Positions 1 to 5,955 of a DNA stretch of 5,955 bases are shown here, in pieces. Under the pieces are notes generated by a model, which saw nothing but the letters and a program-made list of their open reading frames with translations, did no database searches and was not told the DNA's origin. Source of the stretch: Cryomorphaceae bacterium (GTDB taxonomy: Bacteria > Bacteroidota > Bacteroidia > Flavobacteriales > Schleiferiaceae); contig DMCR01000127.1 of NCBI GenBank assembly GCA_003445735.1, forward strand, positions 1 through 5,955. The letters are read 5' to 3'. A program made the translations under genes and the position numbers. The number at the start of each line of letters is the position of its first letter. The stretch's first letter is position 1.

Positions 1-1127
1 GCCAGTTCCACACTACCCTTCTCAAGATCCTTAGGGCCAATAGCCATGCGCAACGGCACACCTTGAAGCTCGTACTGGTTGAACTTCCACCCTGGTTTTT
101 GAGTATCACGGTCGTCGTACTTCACTGTAATCCCTTGAGTGCGCAATTGCTGCACCAAATCGTTGGCCACTTCTGAAATAGCATCCAACTGCTCTTGACC
201 TTTATAAATTGGCACAATAACAACTTGATATGGTGCCAATTTCGGCGGTAATACCAAACCATTATCATCACTGTGCGTCATAATCAGCGCACCCATTAAT
301 CGGGTACTAACACCCCAAGAGGTCGCCCATACGTGCTCTTGCGTTCCTTCTTTAGTTTGGAATTTCACATCAAATGCCTTGGCAAAATTCTGACCCAAGA
401 AATGTGAAGTTCCAGCCTGCAATGCTTTACCATCCTGCATCAATGCTTCGATACAGTAGGTCTCCAATGCGCCCGCAAAGCGTTCGCCTTCCGTTTTAGT
501 ACCGCGCAATACTGGAATAGCCATAATTTCTTCCACGAACGAAGCATAAACATCCAACATAGTTTCGGCCTCTTGAATAGCCTCTTCTTTCGTTGCATGT
601 GCCGTATGGCCCTCTTGCCATAAGAATTCAGCAGTACGCAAGAACAAACGCGTACGCATTTCCCAGCGTACTACATTCGCCCATTGGTTTACCAAAATGG
701 GCAGGTCGCGGTAACTCTGAATCCAATCGCGATAGGTATCCCAAATAATAGTTTCAGATGTTGGACGTACAATAAGCTCCTCCTCAAGTTTAGCATTTGG
801 GTCTACGACAACACCATTACCATCAGGATCATTCTTCAATCGGTAATGAGTCACCACCGCACATTCCTTCGCAAAACCGTCCACGTGAGAGGCTTCCTTG
901 GAGAAATATGATTTCGGGATAAACAGCGGGAAGTACGCATTCATGTGTCCTGTTTCTTTGAATCGGCGATCTAAATCCGATTGGATGCGCTCCCATATGG
1001 CAAAACCGTAAGGCTTAATAACCATAGAACCACGAACTCCCGAGTTTTGAGCCAAATCAGCCTTCATTACGAGTTCATTGTACCATTTCGAGTAGTCTTC
1101 CGCCCTTGTTGTCAAGTATTTTCCCAT
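1..1127 (-). CDS. proS: Prolyl-tRNA synthetase, archaeal/eukaryote-type (C-terminus cut by window edge)
   Basis: This enzyme charges tRNA-Pro with proline in the cytoplasm, a class II aminoacyl-tRNA synthetase reaction. The frame is open from ATG at 1127 to the left edge, giving 375 codons of a protein usually near 490 residues. Visible landmarks are the motif 1 region around GSMVIKPYGFAIWERI (33-48), the proline-pocket RPTSE (121-125), motif 2 RWEMRTR followed by LRTAEFLWQEGH (154-174), and the motif 3 region TSWGVSTRLMGALIMTHSDD (269-288). The anticodon-binding domain starts near residue 297 (APYQVVIVPIYKG). There is no long insertion between motifs 2 and 3, unlike the E. coli-type enzyme, so this is the archaeal/eukaryote-like form common in Bacteroidota. 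The expected zinc-binding C-terminal domain is outside the window. The start opens directly into the conserved N-terminal segment (LTTRAEDYSKWYNELV), and no Shine-Dalgarno sequence precedes it. The gene is divergent from the lipoprotein gene. Identification is secure. Confidence 0.97.
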   Translation of the reverse strand, partial: MGKYLTTRAEDYSKWYNELVMKADLAQNSGVRGSMVIKPYGFAIWERIQSDLDRRFKETGHMNAYFPLFIPKSYFSKEASHVDGFAKECAVVTHYRLKNDPDGNGVVVDPNAKLEEELIVRPTSETIIWDTYRDWIQSYRDLPILVNQWANVVRWEMRTRLFLRTAEFLWQEGHTAHATKEEAIQEAETMLDVYASFVEEIMAIPVLRGTKTEGERFAGALETYCIEALMQDGKALQAGTSHFLGQNFAKAFDVKFQTKEGTQEHVWATSWGVSTRLMGALIMTHSDDNGLVLPPKLAPYQVVIVPIYKGQEQLDAISEVANDLVQQLRTQGITVKYDDRDTQKPGWKFNQYELQGVPLRMAIGPKDLEKGSVEL

Positions 1128-1187
1128 AGTATTAGGTCTTGGTATAACTTTTGTACTTTAACTCCCGACGGCAAAACTACTGAAGTT
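1128..1187. promoter_or_regulatory. Divergent intergenic region between proS and the lipoprotein gene
   Basis: These 60 bp are the only space available for promoters of both proS (leftward) and the lipoprotein gene (rightward), unless a promoter lies inside coding sequence. On the plus strand TATAACTTTTG (1143-1153) is one inserted T away from the Bacteroidota -7 element TAnnTTTG and lies about 35 nt upstream of the ATG at 1188. I see no convincing -33 TTTG at the right distance. On the minus strand a TTTTG lies near 1171-1175, but no good -7 box follows it. The region is inferred to be regulatory from gene arrangement; the exact sites are uncertain. Confidence 0.4.
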
Positions 1188-2123
1188 ATGAAGAAGGTTC
1201 TCCTACTTAGCAGCATTTCTTATCTACTACTTGTTTCTTGTGGTACTTCTGTGAGTTTGACCGACAACTATTTCGAGGACGAAAACTATTATAATCCTAC
1301 CCTGCCCTTACCTCTATTTGCCCTTCCCAACAACGGACCAGCATTAGAAGAATTGGGCGAGGATGATTTAGACGCTATCTGGCAAGGAACCTCAGCAAAC
1401 GGTTATAACTTTCCCAATACCCCAACCTATACCCAATCCTACGGGACCACAGGATTCGGTCGAATAAACTCGCCGTATTGGTCCATAAATTCCATGGGTT
1501 CATGGAACACCTTTGGTTGGAATAGCCCCATGGGGTTATCTCCTTGGGGGAACTTTTGGATGCCTATGGGCTACAACTCCTTTGGGATGGGCGGTTTTGG
1601 ATACGACCCTTACGGTTACAATCCTTATGGATATAATACCTTCGGGTACAATCCATACGGTTATGGCTACGGTTACAATCCATACTGCTGGAACAATGGC
1701 TGGGCGAGTTCCGGGAACTCTAACAACAACACGTCCTCAAGACCTGGTATTAATTATGGTGGCTCAAGGCCATCAAAATATGGACGTAGTAGAGGCGGAA
1801 GCACTATCAATGGACGCACTACTGTAGATACCGACCAAAGTATTGGAGCGCGTACTCTACGTGCCATCGAGCAACTGAGCGAACCAACAACCCCGAAGGC
1901 AAATTCATCTCGCCCTACTACCCGCACAAGACCTATTCAAAGTACCTATGAGCGTCCCACAAATACACAGACGTACTATCGATCTATTAATGAACGCTCA
2001 TGGACGCAACCTTCACAGAGCACTCGCAGCAGTAACAACAGCTCAAGAAGTTACTCCCCGAGCAAATCTTCAGGGCGCAGTAGTTCAGGCAGCAGCGGTG
2101 CAGGAGGATCACGACGTCGATGA
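1188..2123 (+). CDS. Uncharacterised lipoprotein with Gly/Tyr/Asn-rich repeat block and basic Ser/Arg tail
   Basis: I do not recognise a named family for this 311-residue protein. The N-terminus MKKVLLLSSISYLLLVSCG is a lipoprotein signal peptide with lipobox L-V-S-C, the lipidated cysteine being residue 18. No Lys/Asp/Glu-rich surface-export signal directly follows Cys18, so a periplasm-facing anchor is the simpler guess. The mature chain has three parts: an acidic segment (about 19-65, with FEDE and EELGEDDLD); a Gly/Tyr/Asn/Phe/Trp/Met-rich segment (about 66-172) containing YGYNP-type repeats at 138-166; and a Ser/Arg/Thr-rich basic tail (about 173-311) with roughly 19 Arg and 3 Lys against 6 acidic residues by hand count, ending in RRR. 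Apart from Cys18 the only mature cysteine is Cys167. The frame is open upstream to an ATG at 981, but that extension runs antisense through proS and would bury the signal peptide, so ATG 1188 is chosen. The stop overlaps the next start as ATGA. Much of the chain looks disordered. The existence of the gene is well supported; its function is unknown. Confidence 0.88.
   Translation: MKKVLLLSSISYLLLVSCGTSVSLTDNYFEDENYYNPTLPLPLFALPNNGPALEELGEDDLDAIWQGTSANGYNFPNTPTYTQSYGTTGFGRINSPYWSINSMGSWNTFGWNSPMGLSPWGNFWMPMGYNSFGMGGFGYDPYGYNPYGYNTFGYNPYGYGYGYNPYCWNNGWASSGNSNNNTSSRPGINYGGSRPSKYGRSRGGSTINGRTTVDTDQSIGARTLRAIEQLSEPTTPKANSSRPTTRTRPIQSTYERPTNTQTYYRSINERSWTQPSQSTRSSNNSSRSYSPSKSSGRSSSGSSGAGGSRRR
1599..1688 (+). 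repeat. Imperfect in-frame repeats encoding Y-G-Y-N-P units
   Basis: The stretch encodes residues 138-167 of the lipoprotein, built from degenerate units GYDPY, GYNPY, GYNTF, GYNPY, GYGY and GYNPY. The underlying 15-bp units (glycine, tyrosine, asparagine, proline, tyrosine codons) differ mainly at third positions, for example AATCCTTATGG against AATCCATACGG. Selection has therefore kept the protein pattern while the DNA drifted; this is not a fresh slippage array. A looser version of the same composition extends upstream from about residue 100 (NTFGWNSPMG, PMGYNSFGMGGFG). Confidence 0.8.
2102..2107 (+). promoter_or_regulatory. AGGAGG ribosome-binding-like site upstream of the barrel gene
   Basis: A perfect AGGAGG lies in the last codons of the lipoprotein gene, with 12 bases between it and the ATG at 2120. 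It is the only strong Shine-Dalgarno-like sequence before any start in this window. The spacing is longer than ideal, and the bases also encode Ala-Gly-Gly, so it may be coincidental; together with the ATGA overlap it suggests re-initiation by ribosomes finishing the upstream gene. Confidence 0.45.
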
Positions 2124-3520
2124 TTAGATTAAAGTTTCTACTTCTTGCTTTAATGGTGGGCCTGCACATGCACGCCCAAGACTTGGATTATTACCTAGAG
2201 CTTAATCAACCTACAACTATAGGGGATGCGCGCTTTACGAGCATGTCTTCCGCCACAGTGGCCCTGAGCGGCAGCATGACTGCCATCGCTTTAAACCCTG
2301 CCCTTGCGGGACTATATAGGCAACAAGGATTCAGTGTGAATGCAGGGGGATTGACCAGGACCATGTACGACCAAGATGATTTGTTTTTGAGAGGGTCAAC
2401 AAACCGAGCCATCCTCCCGAATTTTGGGTGGATATCCAAAGATCCTGAAAGTCCGATGCGCTTGTTTTTTGTCTACAACACGGATCATGCATATGCGCGA
2501 AAATTCAAGATACAGGCCAGCGATGCCAACAGCATGCAACTGCCCATCATTGATTATGCCAACGGGACACCGCCCGAGTTTTTAGCGGACAATCTAGGGC
2601 CTTATGAGGATATGCTTTACCAATGCTATGCCGTAGACTGGGACCCTGATAAGATGGAGTATGTGAGTACCGCAGACCTCACCTCCACAGACTACACACA
2701 CGACTATTTTCGAAAAGGAATGCGAAACAGAATTACCCTTGGCGCCGCTTTTCAGCAAAGCCCGCAATGGTACTTCGGAGGAAGTGTACAAATTGTGACC
2801 TCCAACGAGGATGTCGAAATAGAACATCGCGAGACCTACAACATCTTTTCAGATTTGAATTATTTCAGCTCCTCGGAAGTGTGGACGAACATGTCTTTAG
2901 GCATCAGCGGGAATCTAGGAATATATTACCGTCCGGTCCAATTCCTTCGACTAGGCGCAGCCCTCGAGTTACCGCAAATTCACGGGTTCAACCTAGATTG
3001 GGAAACCACTTTCAGAGCAACACGTCCTTCGGTCAGTAGCAGCACGATGACTGCCCAGGGATATGGAACGGAATATAGTTGGGGCATCATTACTGCACCT
3101 AAACTGCAAAGTGGCGCGACCATCGTCGTGGGACGCGCAGGTCTGATTACCGCAGGGCACACCTTCATCCCGCATTCGTGGACCATGAGCACGGGCAGAA
3201 ATGAGCGTTACCTGACAGAAATCATCGATAGTACCATTTCAAATCAGAACCTCTTCGCACTGGGCACAGAGTGGCGGTTAGGGACTTTAATTTTAAGGGG
3301 CGGGGGCCAATTCTCTCCTGCCTACCGCGAAGGTCAGCAAGCCGCTGTGGGATATAGCCTAGGACTAGCCATTCGCAGCGATCAAACTACGGTAGAATTT
3401 GGCTGGCAACGCCGCATTCAACGCAGCCAATACTATCCGTTCAGCAAGGATTTCAGCGACCCATTCTTGTACCAAATGCAAGAGGCTATTCTAGTAGTAG
3501 GCATAGCTTGGAAAATCTAA
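2120..3520 (+). CDS. OmpP1/FadL-like outer-membrane transport barrel
   Basis: This 466-residue protein has a Sec signal peptide (MIRLKFLLLALMVGLHMHA, probable cleavage after Ala19 before QDLDYY). The mature N-terminus matches the pattern of Bacteroidota OmpP1/FadL-family proteins: IGDARFTSMSSATVALSGS followed by an NPA motif at 59-61 and GLYR at 64-67. The remainder is alternating amphipathic and aromatic strands typical of an outer-membrane beta-barrel, ending LVVGIAWKI; the last residue is Ile rather than the usual Phe or other aromatic. Length suits the family (roughly 400-500). FadL proteins pass hydrophobic compounds such as long-chain fatty acids across the outer membrane; the substrate here cannot be read from sequence. 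The start is set by the signal peptide at the 5' end and the ATGA overlap with the lipoprotein gene, implying co-translation. A PorV-like or other barrel role is the main alternative. Family placement is fairly confident, transport role inferred. Confidence 0.85.
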   Translation: MIRLKFLLLALMVGLHMHAQDLDYYLELNQPTTIGDARFTSMSSATVALSGSMTAIALNPALAGLYRQQGFSVNAGGLTRTMYDQDDLFLRGSTNRAILPNFGWISKDPESPMRLFFVYNTDHAYARKFKIQASDANSMQLPIIDYANGTPPEFLADNLGPYEDMLYQCYAVDWDPDKMEYVSTADLTSTDYTHDYFRKGMRNRITLGAAFQQSPQWYFGGSVQIVTSNEDVEIEHRETYNIFSDLNYFSSSEVWTNMSLGISGNLGIYYRPVQFLRLGAALELPQIHGFNLDWETTFRATRPSVSSSTMTAQGYGTEYSWGIITAPKLQSGATIVVGRAGLITAGHTFIPHSWTMSTGRNERYLTEIIDSTISNQNLFALGTEWRLGTLILRGGGQFSPAYREGQQAAVGYSLGLAIRSDQTTVEFGWQRRIQRSQYYPFSKDFSDPFLYQMQEAILVVGIAWKI

Positions 3521-3578
3521 GGGCTTTTCCATCTTTTGCCGTATTTTGCAGGAATAAGAACTGCATTAGAATTACACT
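3521..3578 (+). promoter_or_regulatory. Short gap and leader upstream of the Asp-box gene
   Basis: This 58-bp gap is AT-richer than its flanks. It contains TTTTG (3534-3538), then TATTTTG (3542-3548), a near match to the Bacteroidota -7 element TAnnTTTG, but the two are too close together to be a -33/-7 pair. No GC-rich hairpin with a T-run follows the barrel stop, so I see no intrinsic terminator, and read-through from the upstream pair into the Asp-box gene remains possible. No Shine-Dalgarno sequence precedes the ATG at 3579. Confidence 0.3.
3547..3565. repeat. Small perfect inverted repeat in the leader
   Basis: TGCAG (3547-3551) and CTGCA (3561-3565) form perfect 5-bp arms around a 9-base A-rich loop, GAATAAGAA. 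It lies 13 bases before the start codon at 3579. It could be a weak RNA stem or a protein-binding site, but arms this short can arise by chance. Confidence 0.35.
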
Positions 3579-5955
3579 ATGAACTTCACTTGGTTGAAAC
3601 GCCTAACTACCCTTGTCTTACTCATCTCACTATGCCTTCCACAGGAAAGCTTTGCGCAACGTAAAAGCAAAGACGACGCTCCAGCATGGACCGACGCTAG
3701 CTTAAGTGCTTTCAAATGGAGAAATGTTGGTCCAGCAACCACCTCAGGTCGTATCGTCGACCTCGCAGTGGATACTGATAATCCTGGTACCTTGTACCTG
3801 GCCTTGGCTTCTGGAGGGGTATGGAAGACTACCAATAACGGCACGACCTTCGAGCCTATTTTCGACGGTGAAGGAAGTTATAGCACTGGGTGTGTCGCCA
3901 TAGACCCAACAAATTCGAATGTCGTTTGGGTTGGATCGGGTGAAAACAACAACCAGCGTTCTGTCCCCTACGGCGATGGCATATATGTGAGCCGCGACGG
4001 TGGGAAATCTTGGGACAATGTTGGATTGTCTACGAGTGAGCACATCGGTATGATTACCATTGACCCGAATGATGGTAACCACGTTTATGTGGCTGCTTAC
4101 GGTCCTTTGTGGAGCGCGGGGGGTGAGCGCGGTATTTATGAAACAAAGGATGGTGGGAACAATTGGACCCGCATTCTGCAGATAAGTGAGCATACAGGTT
4201 TCAACGAAATACACATGGATCCTAGAGATTCAAAAACTTTATACGCAACGGCACACCAGCGTCGTCGCCATGTGTATACCTACCTCAGCGGTGGGCCAGA
4301 GAGTGCCATTTACAAGAGCACAGACGGTGGAGCGAATTGGGAAAAGCTTAGCGGCGGATTGCCTGGTGGCGATGTAGGTCGCATTGGAATGGATATTTCA
4401 CCGGCGAATCCAGACAAGTTATACGCGACGATTGAAGGGCACGGTACTTACGCCTCGGAAGATCGTGGAGCGAGCTGGAGCAAGAAATCGGGCCATGAAA
4501 CTTCTGGAAACTATTATGTAGAGTTCATTTGCCACCCTACGAATGAAAACACTGTGTACAGTATGGATACCTATGCACAAGTAAGCACGGATGGCGGAAA
4601 AACATTCAACCGTATTCCCAAGCGATTCAAGCACGTGGACAACCACTGTTTGTGGATTGACCCCGCGAATACGGATCATATGTACATAGGCACTGATGGT
4701 GGTTTGTATGAGACTTGGGATGGGATGAGCAGTTGGAATTGGAAGGCAAATATTCCTACGATTCAATTTTACCGCGTGGCCGTCGATAACGATTGGCCGT
4801 TCTACAACATTTACGGAGGGACTCAGGACAACAATAGCTTGGGTGGACCGTCGCAAACTATCAATTCTCGTGGGATCATCAATAGCGATTGGTTTGTAAC
4901 CAATGGTGGTGATGGTTTTGAAAGCGCTACGGATCCAGACGACCCTAACATTGTATACGCACAGGCACAATACGGATGGTTGGTACGATTCAACAAACAG
5001 ACAGGTGAAAAAACACCAATTCAACCGCAGAGCAGGTATAAAGAAGCGGCGTACAGATGGAATTGGGATGCGCCTCTTATTGCAAGTAAACACCAAAAGA
5101 AAACTTTATACTTCGCAGCGAATAAAGTCTTTAAGAGTACGGACCGTGGAGATGGCTGGACGGCTATTAGCGGGGACTTGAGCAGACAATTGGATCGCAA
5201 CACCCTGCCTATTATGGACCGCTACTGGGGACCAGAGGCTATTGCATTGCACAAGAGCACCTCGATTTATGGAAACATCGTCACCATGAAAGAACACCCG
5301 AACAAGCAAGGGCATTTATGGGTCGGAACGGACGACGGATTGGTTTGGAAGACCGAAGATGACGGGAAGAATTGGACCAGCGTTAAGAACTTCAACACCT
5401 TGCCGAAAACCCAAGTTGGATCACTCAACCTACCGCTGGTGTATGTTCAGGATATCGTGCCTTCTCAGCACGACGATAAAGTGATCTACGCGGCGTTCAA
5501 CAACCATAAAAATGGGGACTTCAAGCCTTACTTGTTCAAGAGTGACGACGGTGGCCGTTCATGGAAAAACATCGCGAATGACTTGCCTGAGCGTGGATCG
5601 ATATATAGCGTTGCCGAAGATCATATCAACTCGAACCTATTGTTCGTCGGTACTGAATTTGGACTTTGGTTTACCCTTGACGGTGGTGAGCATTGGAAGG
5701 AACTGGGCAGTGGATTGCCGACCATCGCAGTACGCGATATCGCGATACAAGAGCGCGAGAATGATTTGGTTGTGGCTACTTTCGGTCGCAGTTTCTACGT
5801 TCTAGATAATTACAGCCCGCTTCGTGAACTCGAATATGTTCTGAATCAGGACAATGCCTTCTTTACCACGAAGCCTGGCCTTTTATTTCGCCGAGCGAAC
5901 ATTGGTGGTGTGGATTATAAAGGCGCTCAATACTACACGGCAAAAAATCCAAAAG
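3579..5955 (+). CDS. Secreted Asp-box beta-propeller protein, VPS10/sortilin-like (C-terminus cut by window edge)
   Basis: The frame is open from ATG 3579 to the right edge, 792 codons visible; relatives in Bacteroidota are commonly about 1000 residues or more, so some hundreds of residues are probably missing. A Sec signal peptide (MNFTWLKRLTTLVLLISLCL..SFA) probably cleaves after Ala26. The mature protein opens with the family signature FKWRNVGPATTSGRIVDLAV (45-64), then SGGVWKTTNNG. Ten Asp-box motifs (S/T-x-D/N-x-G-x-x-W/F) begin at residues 84, 138, 189, 247, 293, 336, 520, 592, 655 and 699, with a degenerate one at 379 (TWDGMSSW). Such motifs sit on blade turns in beta-propellers; the VPS10 domain of sortilin is known to be ten-bladed. 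Bacterial members are often labelled glycosyl hydrolase or BNR-repeat protein, but no catalytic residues can be assigned here. Role is probably extracellular or envelope binding or processing, substrate unknown. A type IX secretion C-terminal domain, if present, would be beyond the edge. The start is supported by the signal peptide and absence of a nearby upstream in-frame alternative. Confidence 0.9.
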   Translation, partial: MNFTWLKRLTTLVLLISLCLPQESFAQRKSKDDAPAWTDASLSAFKWRNVGPATTSGRIVDLAVDTDNPGTLYLALASGGVWKTTNNGTTFEPIFDGEGSYSTGCVAIDPTNSNVVWVGSGENNNQRSVPYGDGIYVSRDGGKSWDNVGLSTSEHIGMITIDPNDGNHVYVAAYGPLWSAGGERGIYETKDGGNNWTRILQISEHTGFNEIHMDPRDSKTLYATAHQRRRHVYTYLSGGPESAIYKSTDGGANWEKLSGGLPGGDVGRIGMDISPANPDKLYATIEGHGTYASEDRGASWSKKSGHETSGNYYVEFICHPTNENTVYSMDTYAQVSTDGGKTFNRIPKRFKHVDNHCLWIDPANTDHMYIGTDGGLYETWDGMSSWNWKANIPTIQFYRVAVDNDWPFYNIYGGTQDNNSLGGPSQTINSRGIINSDWFVTNGGDGFESATDPDDPNIVYAQAQYGWLVRFNKQTGEKTPIQPQSRYKEAAYRWNWDAPLIASKHQKKTLYFAANKVFKSTDRGDGWTAISGDLSRQLDRNTLPIMDRYWGPEAIALHKSTSIYGNIVTMKEHPNKQGHLWVGTDDGLVWKTEDDGKNWTSVKNFNTLPKTQVGSLNLPLVYVQDIVPSQHDDKVIYAAFNNHKNGDFKPYLFKSDDGGRSWKNIANDLPERGSIYSVAEDHINSNLLFVGTEFGLWFTLDGGEHWKELGSGLPTIAVRDIAIQERENDLVVATFGRSFYVLDNYSPLRELEYVLNQDNAFFTTKPGLLFRRANIGGVDYKGAQYYTAKNPK
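3828..5696 (+). repeat. Ten Asp-box motifs encoded in the propeller gene
   Basis: Motif starts at the DNA level are 3828, 3990, 4143, 4317, 4455, 4584, 5136, 5352, 5541 and 5673, each 24 bp. Examples are SRDGGKSW, TKDGGNNW, STDGGANW, SDDGGRSW and TLDGGEHW. Position 3 is Asp in nine of them and Asn in the first (TTNNGTTF); position 5 is Gly in all ten; position 8 is Trp in eight and Phe in two. Spacing is 43-58 residues in the first half, then an interval of 184 residues (336 to 520) broken only by the degenerate copy at 379, then 44-72 residues. Confidence 0.9.

Noticed and set aside
684..911. A 75-codon plus-strand open frame
   Set aside because: It is antisense to proS across the conserved RPTSE and motif 2 region, so the coding signal is entirely on the minus strand.
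981..1187. A 69-codon N-terminal extension of the lipoprotein frame from an ATG at 981
   Set aside because: It lies antisense over the conserved start of proS, has no sensible composition, and would put the lipoprotein signal peptide in the interior of the protein. The ATG at 1188 gives a canonical signal peptide and lipobox.
1128..1187. A possible T-box or other tRNA-sensing leader for proS
   Set aside because: The leader is at most about 60 bases with no stem array or T-box core sequence, far too short for such an element.
1513..1827. A 104-codon plus-strand open frame inside the lipoprotein gene
   Set aside because: It is a shifted-frame shadow of the Gly/Tyr-rich region, where repeated codon patterns avoid stops in other frames. 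It has no start context or recognisable features of its own.
4419..5096. A 225-codon minus-strand open frame, and a 156-codon one at 3744-4214
   Set aside because: Both are antisense to the Asp-box gene, whose motifs are clear throughout. Their translations show no domain or signal, and long antisense frames are common opposite Gly/Asp/Asn-rich coding sequence.
5733..5744. Perfect 12-bp palindrome CGCGATATCGCG
   Set aside because: It lies in frame within the Asp-box gene (encoding part of VRDIAIQ), occurs once and has no partner site. It is most simply explained by codon choice.

Overview
The window looks like an ordinary chromosomal segment from a member of the Bacteroidota, most likely the Flavobacteriia or a relative. 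This is inferred from four things: an archaeal/eukaryote-type prolyl-tRNA synthetase, an OmpP1/FadL-like barrel of the Bacteroidota kind, a large secreted Asp-box (VPS10/sortilin-like) protein, and start codons mostly lacking a Shine-Dalgarno sequence. The species cannot be named from sequence alone. There is no RNA gene, CRISPR array, insertion sequence or phage gene in view.

Layout: positions 1-1127 hold the first 375 codons of proS on the minus strand; its C-terminus lies beyond the left edge. A 60-bp divergent intergenic region (1128-1187) separates it from a plus-strand run of three genes. The first (1188-2123) is a 311-residue lipoprotein that I cannot assign to a named family. It has an acidic N-terminus, a Gly/Tyr/Asn/Trp-rich middle with YGYNP-type repeats, and a basic Ser/Arg tail. 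The second (2120-3520) overlaps it by 4 bp (ATGA) and encodes an OmpP1/FadL-like outer-membrane beta-barrel. After a 58-bp gap, the third (3579 to beyond the right edge) encodes a secreted multi-Asp-box beta-propeller protein, of which 792 residues are visible.

How they fit together: proS is housekeeping and probably only a neighbour. The lipoprotein and the FadL-like barrel are very likely co-translated, and both carry export signals for the cell envelope, so a shared outer-membrane job is a reasonable inference; the substrate is unknown. The Asp-box protein is also exported, but it has its own leader region and may be a separate transcription unit. The least explained object is the lipoprotein, with its three-block charge and aromatic pattern and its tight coupling to the barrel gene. 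Nothing in the window amounts to a clearly new defence, mobile or RNA-based system.
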